A DNA stretch of 64,000 nucleotides from CAYXVJ01 sp964558445 (GTDB lineage: Bacteria; Bacillota; Clostridia; Saccharofermentanales; Fastidiosipilaceae). Every line of letters begins with the position of its first letter. Within the stretch, counting starts at the first letter, position 1. This document shows, in pieces, positions 16,720 to 25,027 of the stretch. The notes beneath the pieces are model-generated. The model did no database searches and was not told where the DNA came from. It was given only the letters and a program-made list of their open reading frames with translations. The stretch covers positions 1-64,000 of the forward strand of contig CAZLEA010000004.1 in NCBI GenBank assembly GCA_964558445.1. The letters run 5' to 3'. The position numbers and the translations under genes were made by a program.

Positions 16720-17481
16720 TTAGACGGCTGTATAGCCGCCATCGACAGGCAACGCGACACCGGTCACATAGCTTGCTTCATCGGAAGCAAGGAAGATTGC
16801 GGCTGCGTTCAGCTCGCCGGCATGACCGTAACGGCCCAGGGGCACGGTACGCTTGGCATACTCGGTGAAGGCGTCGGTGTTCAGTGTATCTACCGTCAAC
16901 TCCGTCTCGAAGAAACCGGGACAGATCGTGTTGACCGTAATGTTGAAACGAGCCCACTCGGCAGCGAGTGCACGAGAGAGGTTCACGACACCGCCCTTGG
17001 CGGCATGGTAACCGACTGCAGGGGAGGCGTTGTTGCCGACTAGGCCGTACATCGACGAGATGTTGATGATGCGACCGTAGTTCTGCTCGATCATGACCTT
17101 GCCGAATTCGCGCGCACAGCGGAAGACACCGGTCAAGTCGACGTCGATGTTGAAGTCAAACTCTTCGTCCGAGGTGTCCTCGGCGTTGCTTGTCTGAGCG
17201 GAACCCGCGTTGTTGACGAGAACGTCAACACGTCCATAGGTATCGACGGTTGCCTTGACGGCAGCCTGTACGGAGTCCAGATCCGTAATATCACATTTCA
17301 GACCCAGAGTCTTGATATTGTACTTCTCGGCCAGAGTGGCAGCATTCTGAACCACAAGCTCCTCGCGGCGAGCGAGGAGGACGACGGTTGCGCCCTGCTT
17401 GGCAAATCCTTCGGACATCTGTAGTCCGAGGCCACTGGATGCACCGGTGACCACGACTACGCGATTTGTTAAATCAAACAT
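16720..17481 (-). CDS. short-chain dehydrogenase/reductase (SDR)
   Basis: A 253-residue classical SDR: the cofactor motif TGASSGLG near residue 12, NNAG, the catalytic ISS...YHAAK triad and the PGFFETEL loop after the active site. It resembles gluconate 5-dehydrogenase and 3-oxoacyl-ACP reductase-type enzymes; the substrate cannot be decided. It lies 38 bases downstream of the NfnAB genes on the same strand and could share their transcript. If it is NADPH-dependent it would use the NADPH that NfnAB makes; this is inference. Confidence 0.85.
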   Translation of the reverse strand: MFDLTNRVVVVTGASSGLGLQMSEGFAKQGATVVLLARREELVVQNAATLAEKYNIKTLGLKCDITDLDSVQAAVKATVDTYGRVDVLVNNAGSAQTSNAEDTSDEEFDFNIDVDLTGVFRCAREFGKVMIEQNYGRIINISSMYGLVGNNASPAVGYHAAKGGVVNLSRALAAEWARFNITVNTICPGFFETELTVDTLNTDAFTEYAKRTVPLGRYGHAGELNAAAIFLASDEASYVTGVALPVDGGYTAV

Positions 17482-17519
17482 AGATCATTCTCCAATTCTT
17501 ATAACTCAAAATAAGTAAA

Positions 17520-18923
17520 TTACTCGTTGTACTTGCCCTTGATGTATTCGTCCATCGCTGCAGCTGCAGTCTTACCTGCACCCATAGCGAGGATAACGGT
17601 TGCGGCACCGGTAACGGCGTCACCGCCGGCGAATACGCCATCGCGGCTTGTCTGGCCGTTGTCCTTGGCAACGATACAACCCCACTTATTGGTCTCGAGG
17701 TTGTCCGTGGTCTGCTTCAGGAGCGGGTTCGGAGAAGTACCGACTGAGATGATCACGGTGTCGACCGGGAGTATGGCATTCGTGCCGCTCTTGGCGACTG
17801 GACGACGACGGCCGGATGCATCGGGCTCGCCGAGTTCCATCTCGATGAGTTCGATACCGGTAACCTGGCCCTTCTCGTCACCGACAATCTTGGTCGGATT
17901 GTGGAGATTCTTGAAGATGATCTGCTCCTCACCTGCGTGATGGATCTCTTCTTGACGTGCCGGCATCTCGTCGAACGAACGACGGTAGACGATGTAGACG
18001 TTCTCCGCACCGAGGCGCTTGGCCGTACGGGCAGCATCCATCGCGACGTTACCGCCACCGACGACGGCAACGGACTTGGACTTGCGAATCGGGGTATCGT
18101 AATCGTTATCGTAGGCCTTCATCAAGTTCGCGCGAGTGAGATACTCGTTTGCCGAGAAGACGCCGATGAGATCCTCACCCTCGATACCGAGGAAGGAGGG
18201 GAGACCTGCACCCGAACCGATGAAGACGGACTCGAAGCCCATGTCGTCGATCAATTCGTCGATGGACAAGATGCGACCGATAACCATGTTGGTCTGCAGC
18301 TTCACGCCGAGTGCACGCAGGTTGTCGATCTCATGTCTGACAATCTCCTTGGGGAGACGAAACTCCGGGATACCGTAGACCAGAACACCGCCACCGGTGT
18401 GGAAGGCTTCGAAAATCGTGACATCGTAGCCGAGCTTGGCCAAGTCGGCCGCACAGCTGAGACCTGCGGGACCGGAGCCGATGATAGCGACCTTGCGGCC
18501 GTTGTTCTCGATCTTCTCGGGACGTTCGCTTACGTTGTGTCTGTACCAGTCGGCGACGAAACGCTCGAGGCGTCCGATGGCGACGGGCTCGCCCTTCTTA
18601 CCGCGGACACAGAGCGACTCGCACTGGATCTCCTGCGGGCAGACGCGTCCGCAGACGGCAGGCAAGCTGTTGGTCTCTTGGATCTTGTGGAAGGCTTCCT
18701 CGAACTTGCGCTCGGTGACAAGCTTGATGAATTCGGGGATATAAACGTTGACGGGGCAGGCGGTCACACAGGGCTTATGCTTGCACTGTAGGCAGCGCAG
18801 CGCCTCTTCGATCGCCATCTCTTCGGTATAGCCGGTTGTAACTTCTTCGAAGTTCTTGTTGCGCACAAGCGGATCTTGTTCCGGCATAGGGACCTTCACT
18901 AAACTCGTATTAATCTTAGCCAT
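17520..18923 (-). CDS. nfnB: NfnB: large subunit of NADH-dependent reduced ferredoxin:NADP+ oxidoreductase
   Basis: A 467-residue flavoprotein of the glutamate synthase small-chain family. The N-terminus has cysteine sets for two [4Fe-4S] clusters (CLQCKHKPCVTACP and CGRVCPQEIQCESLC). GSGPAGLSCAADL is the FAD site, GGGNVAMDAARTA the NAD(P) site and GGDAVTGAATVILAMGAGK the C-terminal FAD motif. With its partner it couples ferredoxin and NADH oxidation to NADPH formation by electron bifurcation. The start at 18923 has GAGGT upstream. It lies 2 bases after nfnA. Annotation as glutamate synthase is common, but no gltB large subunit is present and the nfnA partner decides the call. Confidence 0.9.
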   Translation of the reverse strand: MAKINTSLVKVPMPEQDPLVRNKNFEEVTTGYTEEMAIEEALRCLQCKHKPCVTACPVNVYIPEFIKLVTERKFEEAFHKIQETNSLPAVCGRVCPQEIQCESLCVRGKKGEPVAIGRLERFVADWYRHNVSERPEKIENNGRKVAIIGSGPAGLSCAADLAKLGYDVTIFEAFHTGGGVLVYGIPEFRLPKEIVRHEIDNLRALGVKLQTNMVIGRILSIDELIDDMGFESVFIGSGAGLPSFLGIEGEDLIGVFSANEYLTRANLMKAYDNDYDTPIRKSKSVAVVGGGNVAMDAARTAKRLGAENVYIVYRRSFDEMPARQEEIHHAGEEQIIFKNLHNPTKIVGDEKGQVTGIELIEMELGEPDASGRRRPVAKSGTNAILPVDTVIISVGTSPNPLLKQTTDNLETNKWGCIVAKDNGQTSRDGVFAGGDAVTGAATVILAMGAGKTAAAAMDEYIKGKYNE

Positions 18924-18925
18924 AA

Positions 18926-19774
18926 TTACCTCGCTGTTCTGGTCGGGCGACCGATGCGACAAGCTTCTTCGTAATCCTCTGCTTCTTCTGTTCTATAGGA
19001 AGCGTTGCGAAGCATCAGCTCGTCGAAGTCTACGTCATGTCCGTCAAACTCGGGACCGTCTACGCAAGCAAAGAGGGTTTCGCCGCCAACCTTGACGCGA
19101 CAGCCGCCGCACATGCCCGTACCGTCGATCATGATGGGGTTGAGGCTGACCTTGGTCTCGATGCCGTATTCCTTCGTGAGTTCGGACACGAACTTCATCA
19201 TCGGAACCGGGCCGATGGCGATCACGAGGTCATACTTGTTTCCTTCGTTGATCAATTCCTTTAGTTTGGTGGTAACGAAGCCCTTATAGCCATAAGAACC
19301 GTCATCCGTGGTGATATAAACGTTGTCGGCGACCTTGTTCATCTCGTCTTCGAGGATCACAATGTCCTTGTTTCTGAAGCCGGCGATGATATCGACCTTG
19401 GTGCCTTCGTTGAAGAGGGCCTTGGCGGAAGGATAGGCGATGGCACAGCCGACGCCGCCGCCGATGACACAGGCACGTTTGTAGCCGGTCAGGTCGGAGG
19501 GCTTACCCAGCGGACCGACGAAGTCTAGAATTGACTCACCGGGCTCCTTCTGAGCGAGTAGCAAGGTTGCTTTACCAACCGCTTGAAAAATGATGGTAAC
19601 GGAACCGGATTCGACATCGGTATCTGCGATGGTCAGCGGAACACGTTCGCCATGCTCGTCTACGCGAAAGATGATAAATTGGCCGGCCTTCGCCTTCTTG
19701 GCGATGAGAGGCGCTTCAATTTCCATCATCGTGACAAGATCATTTAGCTTGCGTTTCGATAAAATCAAAAACAT
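18926..19774 (-). CDS. nfnA: NfnA: FAD/[2Fe-2S] subunit of NADH-dependent reduced ferredoxin:NADP+ oxidoreductase
   Basis: A 282-residue dihydroorotate dehydrogenase electron-transfer (PyrK-like) protein with an FAD-binding beta barrel, a GGGVGCAIAYP nucleotide-binding segment and the [2Fe-2S] ligands in DGTGMCGGC and FACVDGPEF. It pairs with the next gene, as in Clostridium kluyveri and Thermotoga. AAGGAGATCC precedes the ATG. An inverted repeat (19816-19843) lies in the leader. Confidence 0.9.
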   Translation of the reverse strand: MFLILSKRKLNDLVTMMEIEAPLIAKKAKAGQFIIFRVDEHGERVPLTIADTDVESGSVTIIFQAVGKATLLLAQKEPGESILDFVGPLGKPSDLTGYKRACVIGGGVGCAIAYPSAKALFNEGTKVDIIAGFRNKDIVILEDEMNKVADNVYITTDDGSYGYKGFVTTKLKELINEGNKYDLVIAIGPVPMMKFVSELTKEYGIETKVSLNPIMIDGTGMCGGCRVKVGGETLFACVDGPEFDGHDVDFDELMLRNASYRTEEAEDYEEACRIGRPTRTAR

Positions 19775-20031
19775 AATGGATCTCCTTTACATTCTCCCAT
19801 GATTCCCTTTAATTCATTAATGAGCCGCAAAGCGGACATTAATCGTTCTATAAAGGTCAAATAGATGATACCATAGATCGCCTTCTCTCGTCCAAAATAA
19901 ATTTACTGAAAATAGAGTACGAAAATAGGTGGATATGTACATTAAGTATCCATTAACTCAAAAGTAAATGGAATCTTCCTATGTTAGAATGGGAACATTA
20001 ATCATGAGAATGTTTGAGGGTCATACCGCTT
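19775..20031. promoter_or_regulatory. divergent intergenic region between nfnA and uppP
   Basis: An AT-rich region with no gene. An inverted repeat ATTAATG / CATTAAT with an inner CCGC/GCGG stem (19816-19843) sits about 42 bases before the nfnA start. It could be a leader hairpin or an operator. On the plus strand an extended -10-like TGTTAGAAT lies near 19982-19990, ahead of uppP. Confidence 0.4.
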
Positions 20032-20867
20032 ATGGATCTACTGTTTATATTTAAGAATATTATTATGGCGATCGTCGAGGGCATCACGGAGTTCTTACCC
20101 GTATCATCGACGGGTCACCTGATTATCACGCAATCCGCGCTCGGTCTGCCGGCCGACGAGTTCAACAATATGTATTCCGTCGTCATCCAACTTGCCGCCA
20201 TCTTGGCCGTGCTGCTGCTGTTCTGGCCGCGCATCTGGACCAAGCTCTCGTCCTTCTTGCGCGGCGAGAAGGAGGGTCGTCACTTCTTCTTGGTCTGGGT
20301 TCTCGGTTGCGTGCCCGCAGTTGTGCTGGGTCTCGCGTATGAGTTGCTCGATCTGGACGTCTTGCTCTTCCGTGTGCCGGTTGTCGCCGCGGCCCTCCTC
20401 GTCGGCGCCCTCTTGATGATCTTCCTCGAGCGCCGCTATGAGCAGCAACAAGGGCAAGTCCGGATGACCGAGACCATGGACGATATGACCTGGAAGCAAG
20501 CGCTCATCGTCGGTTTCGCCCAGTGCATGTCGCTGTGGCCGGGCTTCTCTCGCTCCGCTTCGACGATTATGGGTGGCTGGATGGCCGGCTTCACGACACC
20601 GCTTGCAGCCGATTATTCCTTCTTCTTGGCAATCCCTGTCATGTTCGGGGCGTCGGGCTTGAAGTTGTTTCGCTTCTCCTTTGCCGGCATTAGTGCCGAA
20701 CAGATTTGGGCTCTGATCTTGGGCTTCATCGTGTCGTTTGCCGTCGCGCTCTTGGTCGTACAGGCGTTCTTGAACTTCCTGCGCAAGAAGCCGCTACGTG
20801 TCTTCGCCTGGTATCGTATCGGGCTTGCTGCCCTCCTCTTGATCTTGATGCTCTCCGGTGTCCTCGG
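20032..20867 (+). CDS. uppP: undecaprenyl-diphosphatase UppP (3' end lost in assembly gap)
   Basis: An integral membrane phosphatase that recycles undecaprenyl diphosphate to the monophosphate carrier for cell-wall synthesis. About 278 residues are readable, nearly full length. The active-site motifs EGITEFLPVSSTGH and PGFSRSAST are intact. The last residues and stop codon fall in the 100-N gap. ATG 20032 is preferred; an in-frame TTG at 20014 is also possible. The ribosome site (GAGGG) is far from the ATG, so the start is not certain. High UppP activity also gives bacitracin tolerance. Confidence 0.9.
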
Positions 20868-20967
20868 NNNNNNNNNNNNNNNNNNNNNNNNNNNNNNNNN
20901 NNNNNNNNNNNNNNNNNNNNNNNNNNNNNNNNNNNNNNNNNNNNNNNNNNNNNNNNNNNNNNNNNNN
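20868..20967. other. assembly gap of 100 N at the 3' end of uppP
   Basis: A run of 100 N. The flanks share no repeat. A TATAAT box at 20994-20999 just after the gap probably belongs to the MFS gene. Confidence 0.95.
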
Positions 20968-21031
20968 AGTAACACAAGCCGACTTATCTTCGCTATAATC
21001 GGTCATAGATTATGTGAAGGTTGGTACCGCT

Positions 21032-22303
21032 ATGTTTATATCTCTTCGGAATCGTCTCAGACAACATCCCTTGTTTCGTACCCTGTTTGACCTTCGTGGG
21101 AATCCCAAGGCTTGTGTGCTGACCGAGCCGCTCTGGAATATCCCGCATTCGCTCTATGCCCCCTTCTTCACCGTCTATATGTATGCGCTCGGGATCGACG
21201 ATAAACAGATCGGCCTCCTCATCAGTATCGGCATGGTGATGCAAGCCATGACGATTCTGATCGGCGGCGTATTAAACGATAAGCTTGGACGCCGCAAGAC
21301 TACCTTGATCTTCGACATCTTATCTTGGAGCGTTCCGGTCTTCTTGTGGAGCCTCGCCGGCAGTTATACGCTCTTCGTTGCCGCTGCCATCTTCAACGGT
21401 CTCTGGCAGATCACCGCTAACTCGTGGAACTGTCTTCTGGTCGAAGATGCCGTGGAACAAGATCTTGTCAATATCTATACGTGGGTCACGGTGACGGGCT
21501 TACTCTCCGTTTTCTTGGCTCCCCTGACGGCCTTCATGGTCTCGTCGCATGGCCTGATTCCGACGATGCGCAAGCTCTTGTTCATCACCTTCTTGATGAT
21601 GACCGCCAAGTTCGTGATTCTCTACTTCACGACGACCGAGACGAAGCAGGGCACGAAGCGCATGGCCGAGACGAAGGGCGTGTCGATTCGCAAATTGATG
21701 CGAGGCTATCGCGAGGTCCTCGGCCTCTTGCTTGCCAACAAGCGCATGCTCCTACTACTCTCGATTCTCACGATCCACAACATCACATCGACGATCAGCA
21801 GCAACTTCTTCTCGCTCCTGGCGACGCAAGACCTCGGTATCACAGAATCGTGGCTCGCCTACTATCCGATGGTCCGTGCCGCGATTATGCTAGTCTTCAT
21901 CTTCACGATACAACATGTCGTGAATCGCATGAATTTCAAGGTCCCGCTGACCCTCGGCCTGATCCTCTACGGCATCAGCCAGATCCTCTTGATTGTCTCA
22001 CCCAAGGATATGCCCTTGTATTTGATGGTGTATATTATGCTCGATGCCTTCGCCGCCGCACTGTTCGTGCCGCAGAAGGATGCGCTGACCGCTACCTTCG
22101 TAGAGCCTGAGGAGCGTTCACGCCTGATCTCGCTCATCTATATCATCATGATCGCAGTCTCCACGCCGTTTGGCTGGATTGCGGGCAGCTTATCGGATTG
22201 GAATCGTCGCACACCGTTTGTTCTGAACACTGCCCTCTATCTGTGCTGTCTCGTCTTGGTTATCGTCTCGCTCCGTCGCAAATCGACAGATTCCAAGCCC
22301 TGA
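21032..22303 (+). CDS. major facilitator superfamily transporter
   Basis: About 423 residues with some 12 hydrophobic helices and the MFS motif A in the loop between helices 2 and 3 (GGVLNDKLGRRKT). The substrate is unknown and may be a drug or metabolite. ATG 21032 is preferred (AAGG about 11 bases upstream); an in-frame GTG at 21014 is possible. It is a single gene with a TATAAT box at 20994-20999. Confidence 0.82.
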   Translation: MFISLRNRLRQHPLFRTLFDLRGNPKACVLTEPLWNIPHSLYAPFFTVYMYALGIDDKQIGLLISIGMVMQAMTILIGGVLNDKLGRRKTTLIFDILSWSVPVFLWSLAGSYTLFVAAAIFNGLWQITANSWNCLLVEDAVEQDLVNIYTWVTVTGLLSVFLAPLTAFMVSSHGLIPTMRKLLFITFLMMTAKFVILYFTTTETKQGTKRMAETKGVSIRKLMRGYREVLGLLLANKRMLLLLSILTIHNITSTISSNFFSLLATQDLGITESWLAYYPMVRAAIMLVFIFTIQHVVNRMNFKVPLTLGLILYGISQILLIVSPKDMPLYLMVYIMLDAFAAALFVPQKDALTATFVEPEERSRLISLIYIIMIAVSTPFGWIAGSLSDWNRRTPFVLNTALYLCCLVLVIVSLRRKSTDSKP

Positions 22304-22386
22304 CAAACGATCTATCCTCCGAAACGAATTGCTACTTGCATCTGTGGTCTGTTCGCTCATAATAAATAGAGTATGGAGGTGGCATC

Positions 22387-23964
22387 ATGGCTATTGCAAG
22401 ACAGACAGTTCGGTATGCACTACCCGCCAAGCTCGGCATCGACCCTCGCGGGATTCATAATTGGTTACGACGGATGGAAGCACAGGGCGTGGCGATCCAT
22501 GCGTTCCAGTTCCGGCGTCACGGTCAGGTGTTCGCAGAAGGGGCATACGAGCCCTATCGCCTGGATGGACGCCATGTGCTCTTCTCGCTGAGTAAGAGCT
22601 TCACGGCGACGGCGATCGGTTTAGCCGTTCAAGAGGGCTTGCTCACGGTAGAGGATCGTGTGATCGATTACTTCCCGGAATATAGCGAGAGGCTCGGACG
22701 CGGCATGGATAAGTTGACGCTTCGCCACTTGCTGACGATGAACACGGGTCACGAGACGGAACCTGCCATCTTCGGCTTCAAGCCGAATTGGTCCGCCTAC
22801 TTCCTGGAGACGGATCTGACGTATGAACCCGGCACACATTTCCTCTACAATACGGCGGCGACCTATATGCTGTCTGCCGTTATCTCGAAGGTGACCGGTC
22901 TTAGCTGTCACGAGTACCTGAGACCAAGACTCTACGAGCCGCTCGGTTTCGACTCCGACCCCTGGTGGGAGATCTCGCCTGAGGGCTTCAGTTCAGGCGG
23001 ATTCGGCCTCAATTTGTCGGTCCGGGACATCGGTTTGTTCGCCCAATTCTGTTTGCAAAGGGGCCTCTGGAACAACACCCAAATCCTACCGGAAGCCTGG
23101 TTCGATGAAGCGTCTCACCCCTGGTCCGATAGCTCGCGCGGAGAATACGACCCCGAAGACGATTGGAAGCAGGGCTATGCGTATCAGTTCTGGCGCTGTA
23201 CGGTGAAGAACGTGTATAGAGGCGACGGCGCTCTGGGTCAGTTCGCTGTGATACTGCCCGATCAGGATATGGCGCTGGCGATTACCGCCGGCACCTATCA
23301 AACAAGCCACATACTCAAGGGCTTATGGGAGGAGCTGCTCCCCTATGTTGGCGACGGTCCGCTCGAGTCAAGTGTCGAGTTAGATGCGGCCGAGGCCGAA
23401 CTTGAGCAAGCGCTGGCCGCCCTGACGCTATGGATGCCGGATTACGAAGATCAGGCAAGTACGATTGTTGACTTCCTGGAGTCGATTCCGGTAGAGACTG
23501 TCTATGAGCTTAGCGAGAACAAGCGCTTAGTCCATGCCCTCAAGATTACGAGAGATTACTTGGAGTTCATGGCGGAGGGAGCTGATTGGAGCCGCTTGTC
23601 GCTGGACGCGAGCTGCTGGACCGTCGGGCGCCTGTCTATCGTCGGAGATCCGACGCTGGATCTAGATGGGGCGAAGCTTGGCTACAGACGCCAGAGGAGC
23701 CCGGGTGATGATCTGCCCGAGGAGGTGGCCTATCAGGTGCATGCGCGCCAGACGGCTGCGGGCGAGCACTATCTCGTCGTCGACATGGCCTTCACGGCTA
23801 CGCCGACCCACGAGCGCTGGGTAATTCGCATAACAGATGCCGGCCCCGTGATCGAGATGGAGCAAGTCTCAGGCTTCAGCGCTTCGAAGGAGACTGTGTC
23901 AATTGCTTCGAAGGAGACTGTGTCAAGTCCTTCCGATAGAGCGCATAGCGACGCGTCTGACTGA
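22387..23964 (+). CDS. serine hydrolase of the beta-lactamase class C/penicillin-binding family
   Basis: A 525-residue cytoplasmic-type protein (no signal peptide) with the SxxK catalytic motif SLSK (S67, K70) and YNT (Y154, N155) of the class C/esterase clan. Members act as esterases, D-aminopeptidases or peptidases; this one cannot be assigned. The C-terminal ~200 residues are a separate domain unlike beta-lactamases. GGAGGT lies 6 bases before the ATG. The last 30 residues include two copies of an ASKETVS repeat and overlap the convergent gene by 89 bases. Confidence 0.8.
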   Translation: MAIARQTVRYALPAKLGIDPRGIHNWLRRMEAQGVAIHAFQFRRHGQVFAEGAYEPYRLDGRHVLFSLSKSFTATAIGLAVQEGLLTVEDRVIDYFPEYSERLGRGMDKLTLRHLLTMNTGHETEPAIFGFKPNWSAYFLETDLTYEPGTHFLYNTAATYMLSAVISKVTGLSCHEYLRPRLYEPLGFDSDPWWEISPEGFSSGGFGLNLSVRDIGLFAQFCLQRGLWNNTQILPEAWFDEASHPWSDSSRGEYDPEDDWKQGYAYQFWRCTVKNVYRGDGALGQFAVILPDQDMALAITAGTYQTSHILKGLWEELLPYVGDGPLESSVELDAAEAELEQALAALTLWMPDYEDQASTIVDFLESIPVETVYELSENKRLVHALKITRDYLEFMAEGADWSRLSLDASCWTVGRLSIVGDPTLDLDGAKLGYRRQRSPGDDLPEEVAYQVHARQTAAGEHYLVVDMAFTATPTHERWVIRITDAGPVIEMEQVSGFSASKETVSIASKETVSSPSDRAHSDASD

Positions 23965-25027
23965 TCCGATCGTGCGCATAGCTGCCCGTGACCTTGTCGC
24001 CTTCGATGAGGGCGGCGATGACGGAGAGCTTGCGCTCCCGGACCGTACGGGCGAAATCCGCGACGAGGGCAGAGCCGAGGCCGAGCGAATCGGGCTTCGC
24101 GCCCAGATAGAGGAGGACTGTTTGTTTGATGCGGCGTTTGCCTAGGATTGCGAGCAGTTTCTTCCATACTCTCTGCCTCGTATCCAAGCGATCTTGGTAA
24201 TCAGGGAGTGCGATGAGGAAACCTACCGGCTGTCCGTCCTTGTAGGCGATGCGAAGCAGGCGGAAGTCCGCGACTGTGGGAAGCGTACCGAAGAGCGTTC
24301 GGAAACTTGATAAATCGACCTCGTGATAGAGGGGGAAATCCTGATAGAGCTCAGAGATCAGACCATGGAGGTCTGTGATGAGCTCTTCTTGCTCTCTGGG
24401 GCGCGGGGTATGAATCGTATAACCCAGAGCTTGGAAGCGGCCCAGACGATCTTGCATACGCTTCGTCACGAGAGCGCCTGGAGGATAGTAATTGGAACGA
24501 TAGATGTTTGCCTGCCGGTAGCCGGCTGCCTCGAACAAGGCCGGATAGTCCGCAGGGTTTCGCGGTTCACCGAAGTAGGGCTTGAGGTCAAACGAGTCGA
24601 TCTTGAAGCGATAGGAGAGCCAGAAGCTGCCGTTGACGGGGCCGATGAGGCAAGTCGCACCCAGCTCCTTGGCCGCTCTCTCGACGGCTTCGAGGAGGGG
24701 GCTTATGTCTAGTAAGCAATCTCTCTTCGCGAAGTACCCGAAACACATCTCATCTTGTCCATCTGTCCGGATGAGTGCGATACGCGCCAGACAGTTCTCC
24801 TGTGTGAGTAAGCTGTCGTTTGTTTCCTCGGTATCCAGTAGCAGGTAGGCTTGGATCTGCAGCGTCTTGGAGAGCACGTGTTGACCGCGTAGGAGGGCCA
24901 TCTCGGTCTCGGGATCGGTGTTCAGGAGATCGTGGCCGGTCTCTCTTCTGATCACTTCGGGCAGTGCCGTGAAGAGACGGATCAAGGCGTCGCCTCGGAC
25001 TTCTCGTACACTAAGCGAATCTCTCAT
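23876..25027 (-). CDS. GNAT-like protein, last gene of the lipid operon
   Basis: A 383-residue protein resembling tandem GNAT acyltransferase folds: an N-terminal half with ATCLIGPVNGSFWLSYRFK and YFGEPRNPADYPALFEAAGY, and a C-terminal half ending in LGLGSALVADFARTV, which resembles an acetyl-CoA loop. The substrate is unknown. Its start overlaps the upstream phosphotransferase stop by 4 bases, so it belongs to the operon and may acylate a lipid head group or amine; that is inference. The C-terminus (LTQSPSK twice) is encoded by the same 24-bp tandem repeat that extends the opposing serine hydrolase. Confidence 0.7.
   Translation of the reverse strand: MRDSLSVREVRGDALIRLFTALPEVIRRETGHDLLNTDPETEMALLRGQHVLSKTLQIQAYLLLDTEETNDSLLTQENCLARIALIRTDGQDEMCFGYFAKRDCLLDISPLLEAVERAAKELGATCLIGPVNGSFWLSYRFKIDSFDLKPYFGEPRNPADYPALFEAAGYRQANIYRSNYYPPGALVTKRMQDRLGRFQALGYTIHTPRPREQEELITDLHGLISELYQDFPLYHEVDLSSFRTLFGTLPTVADFRLLRIAYKDGQPVGFLIALPDYQDRLDTRQRVWKKLLAILGKRRIKQTVLLYLGAKPDSLGLGSALVADFARTVRERKLSVIAALIEGDKVTGSYAHDRISQTRRYALYRKDLTQSPSKQLTQSPSKR
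23881..23928. repeat. 24-bp tandem duplication in the overlap of two convergent genes
   Basis: Two adjacent 24-base copies (23881-23904 and 23905-23928) differ at one position. Because 24 is a multiple of three, both reading frames stay open: plus ASKETVS, minus LTQSPSK. The duplication lengthens both protein tails at once. Confidence 0.95.

Noticed and set aside
17520..19774. Glutamate synthase (GOGAT) small subunit with a partner
   Set aside because: No large GOGAT subunit is present, and the neighbour is a PyrK-like FAD/[2Fe-2S] protein, which is the NfnA partner.
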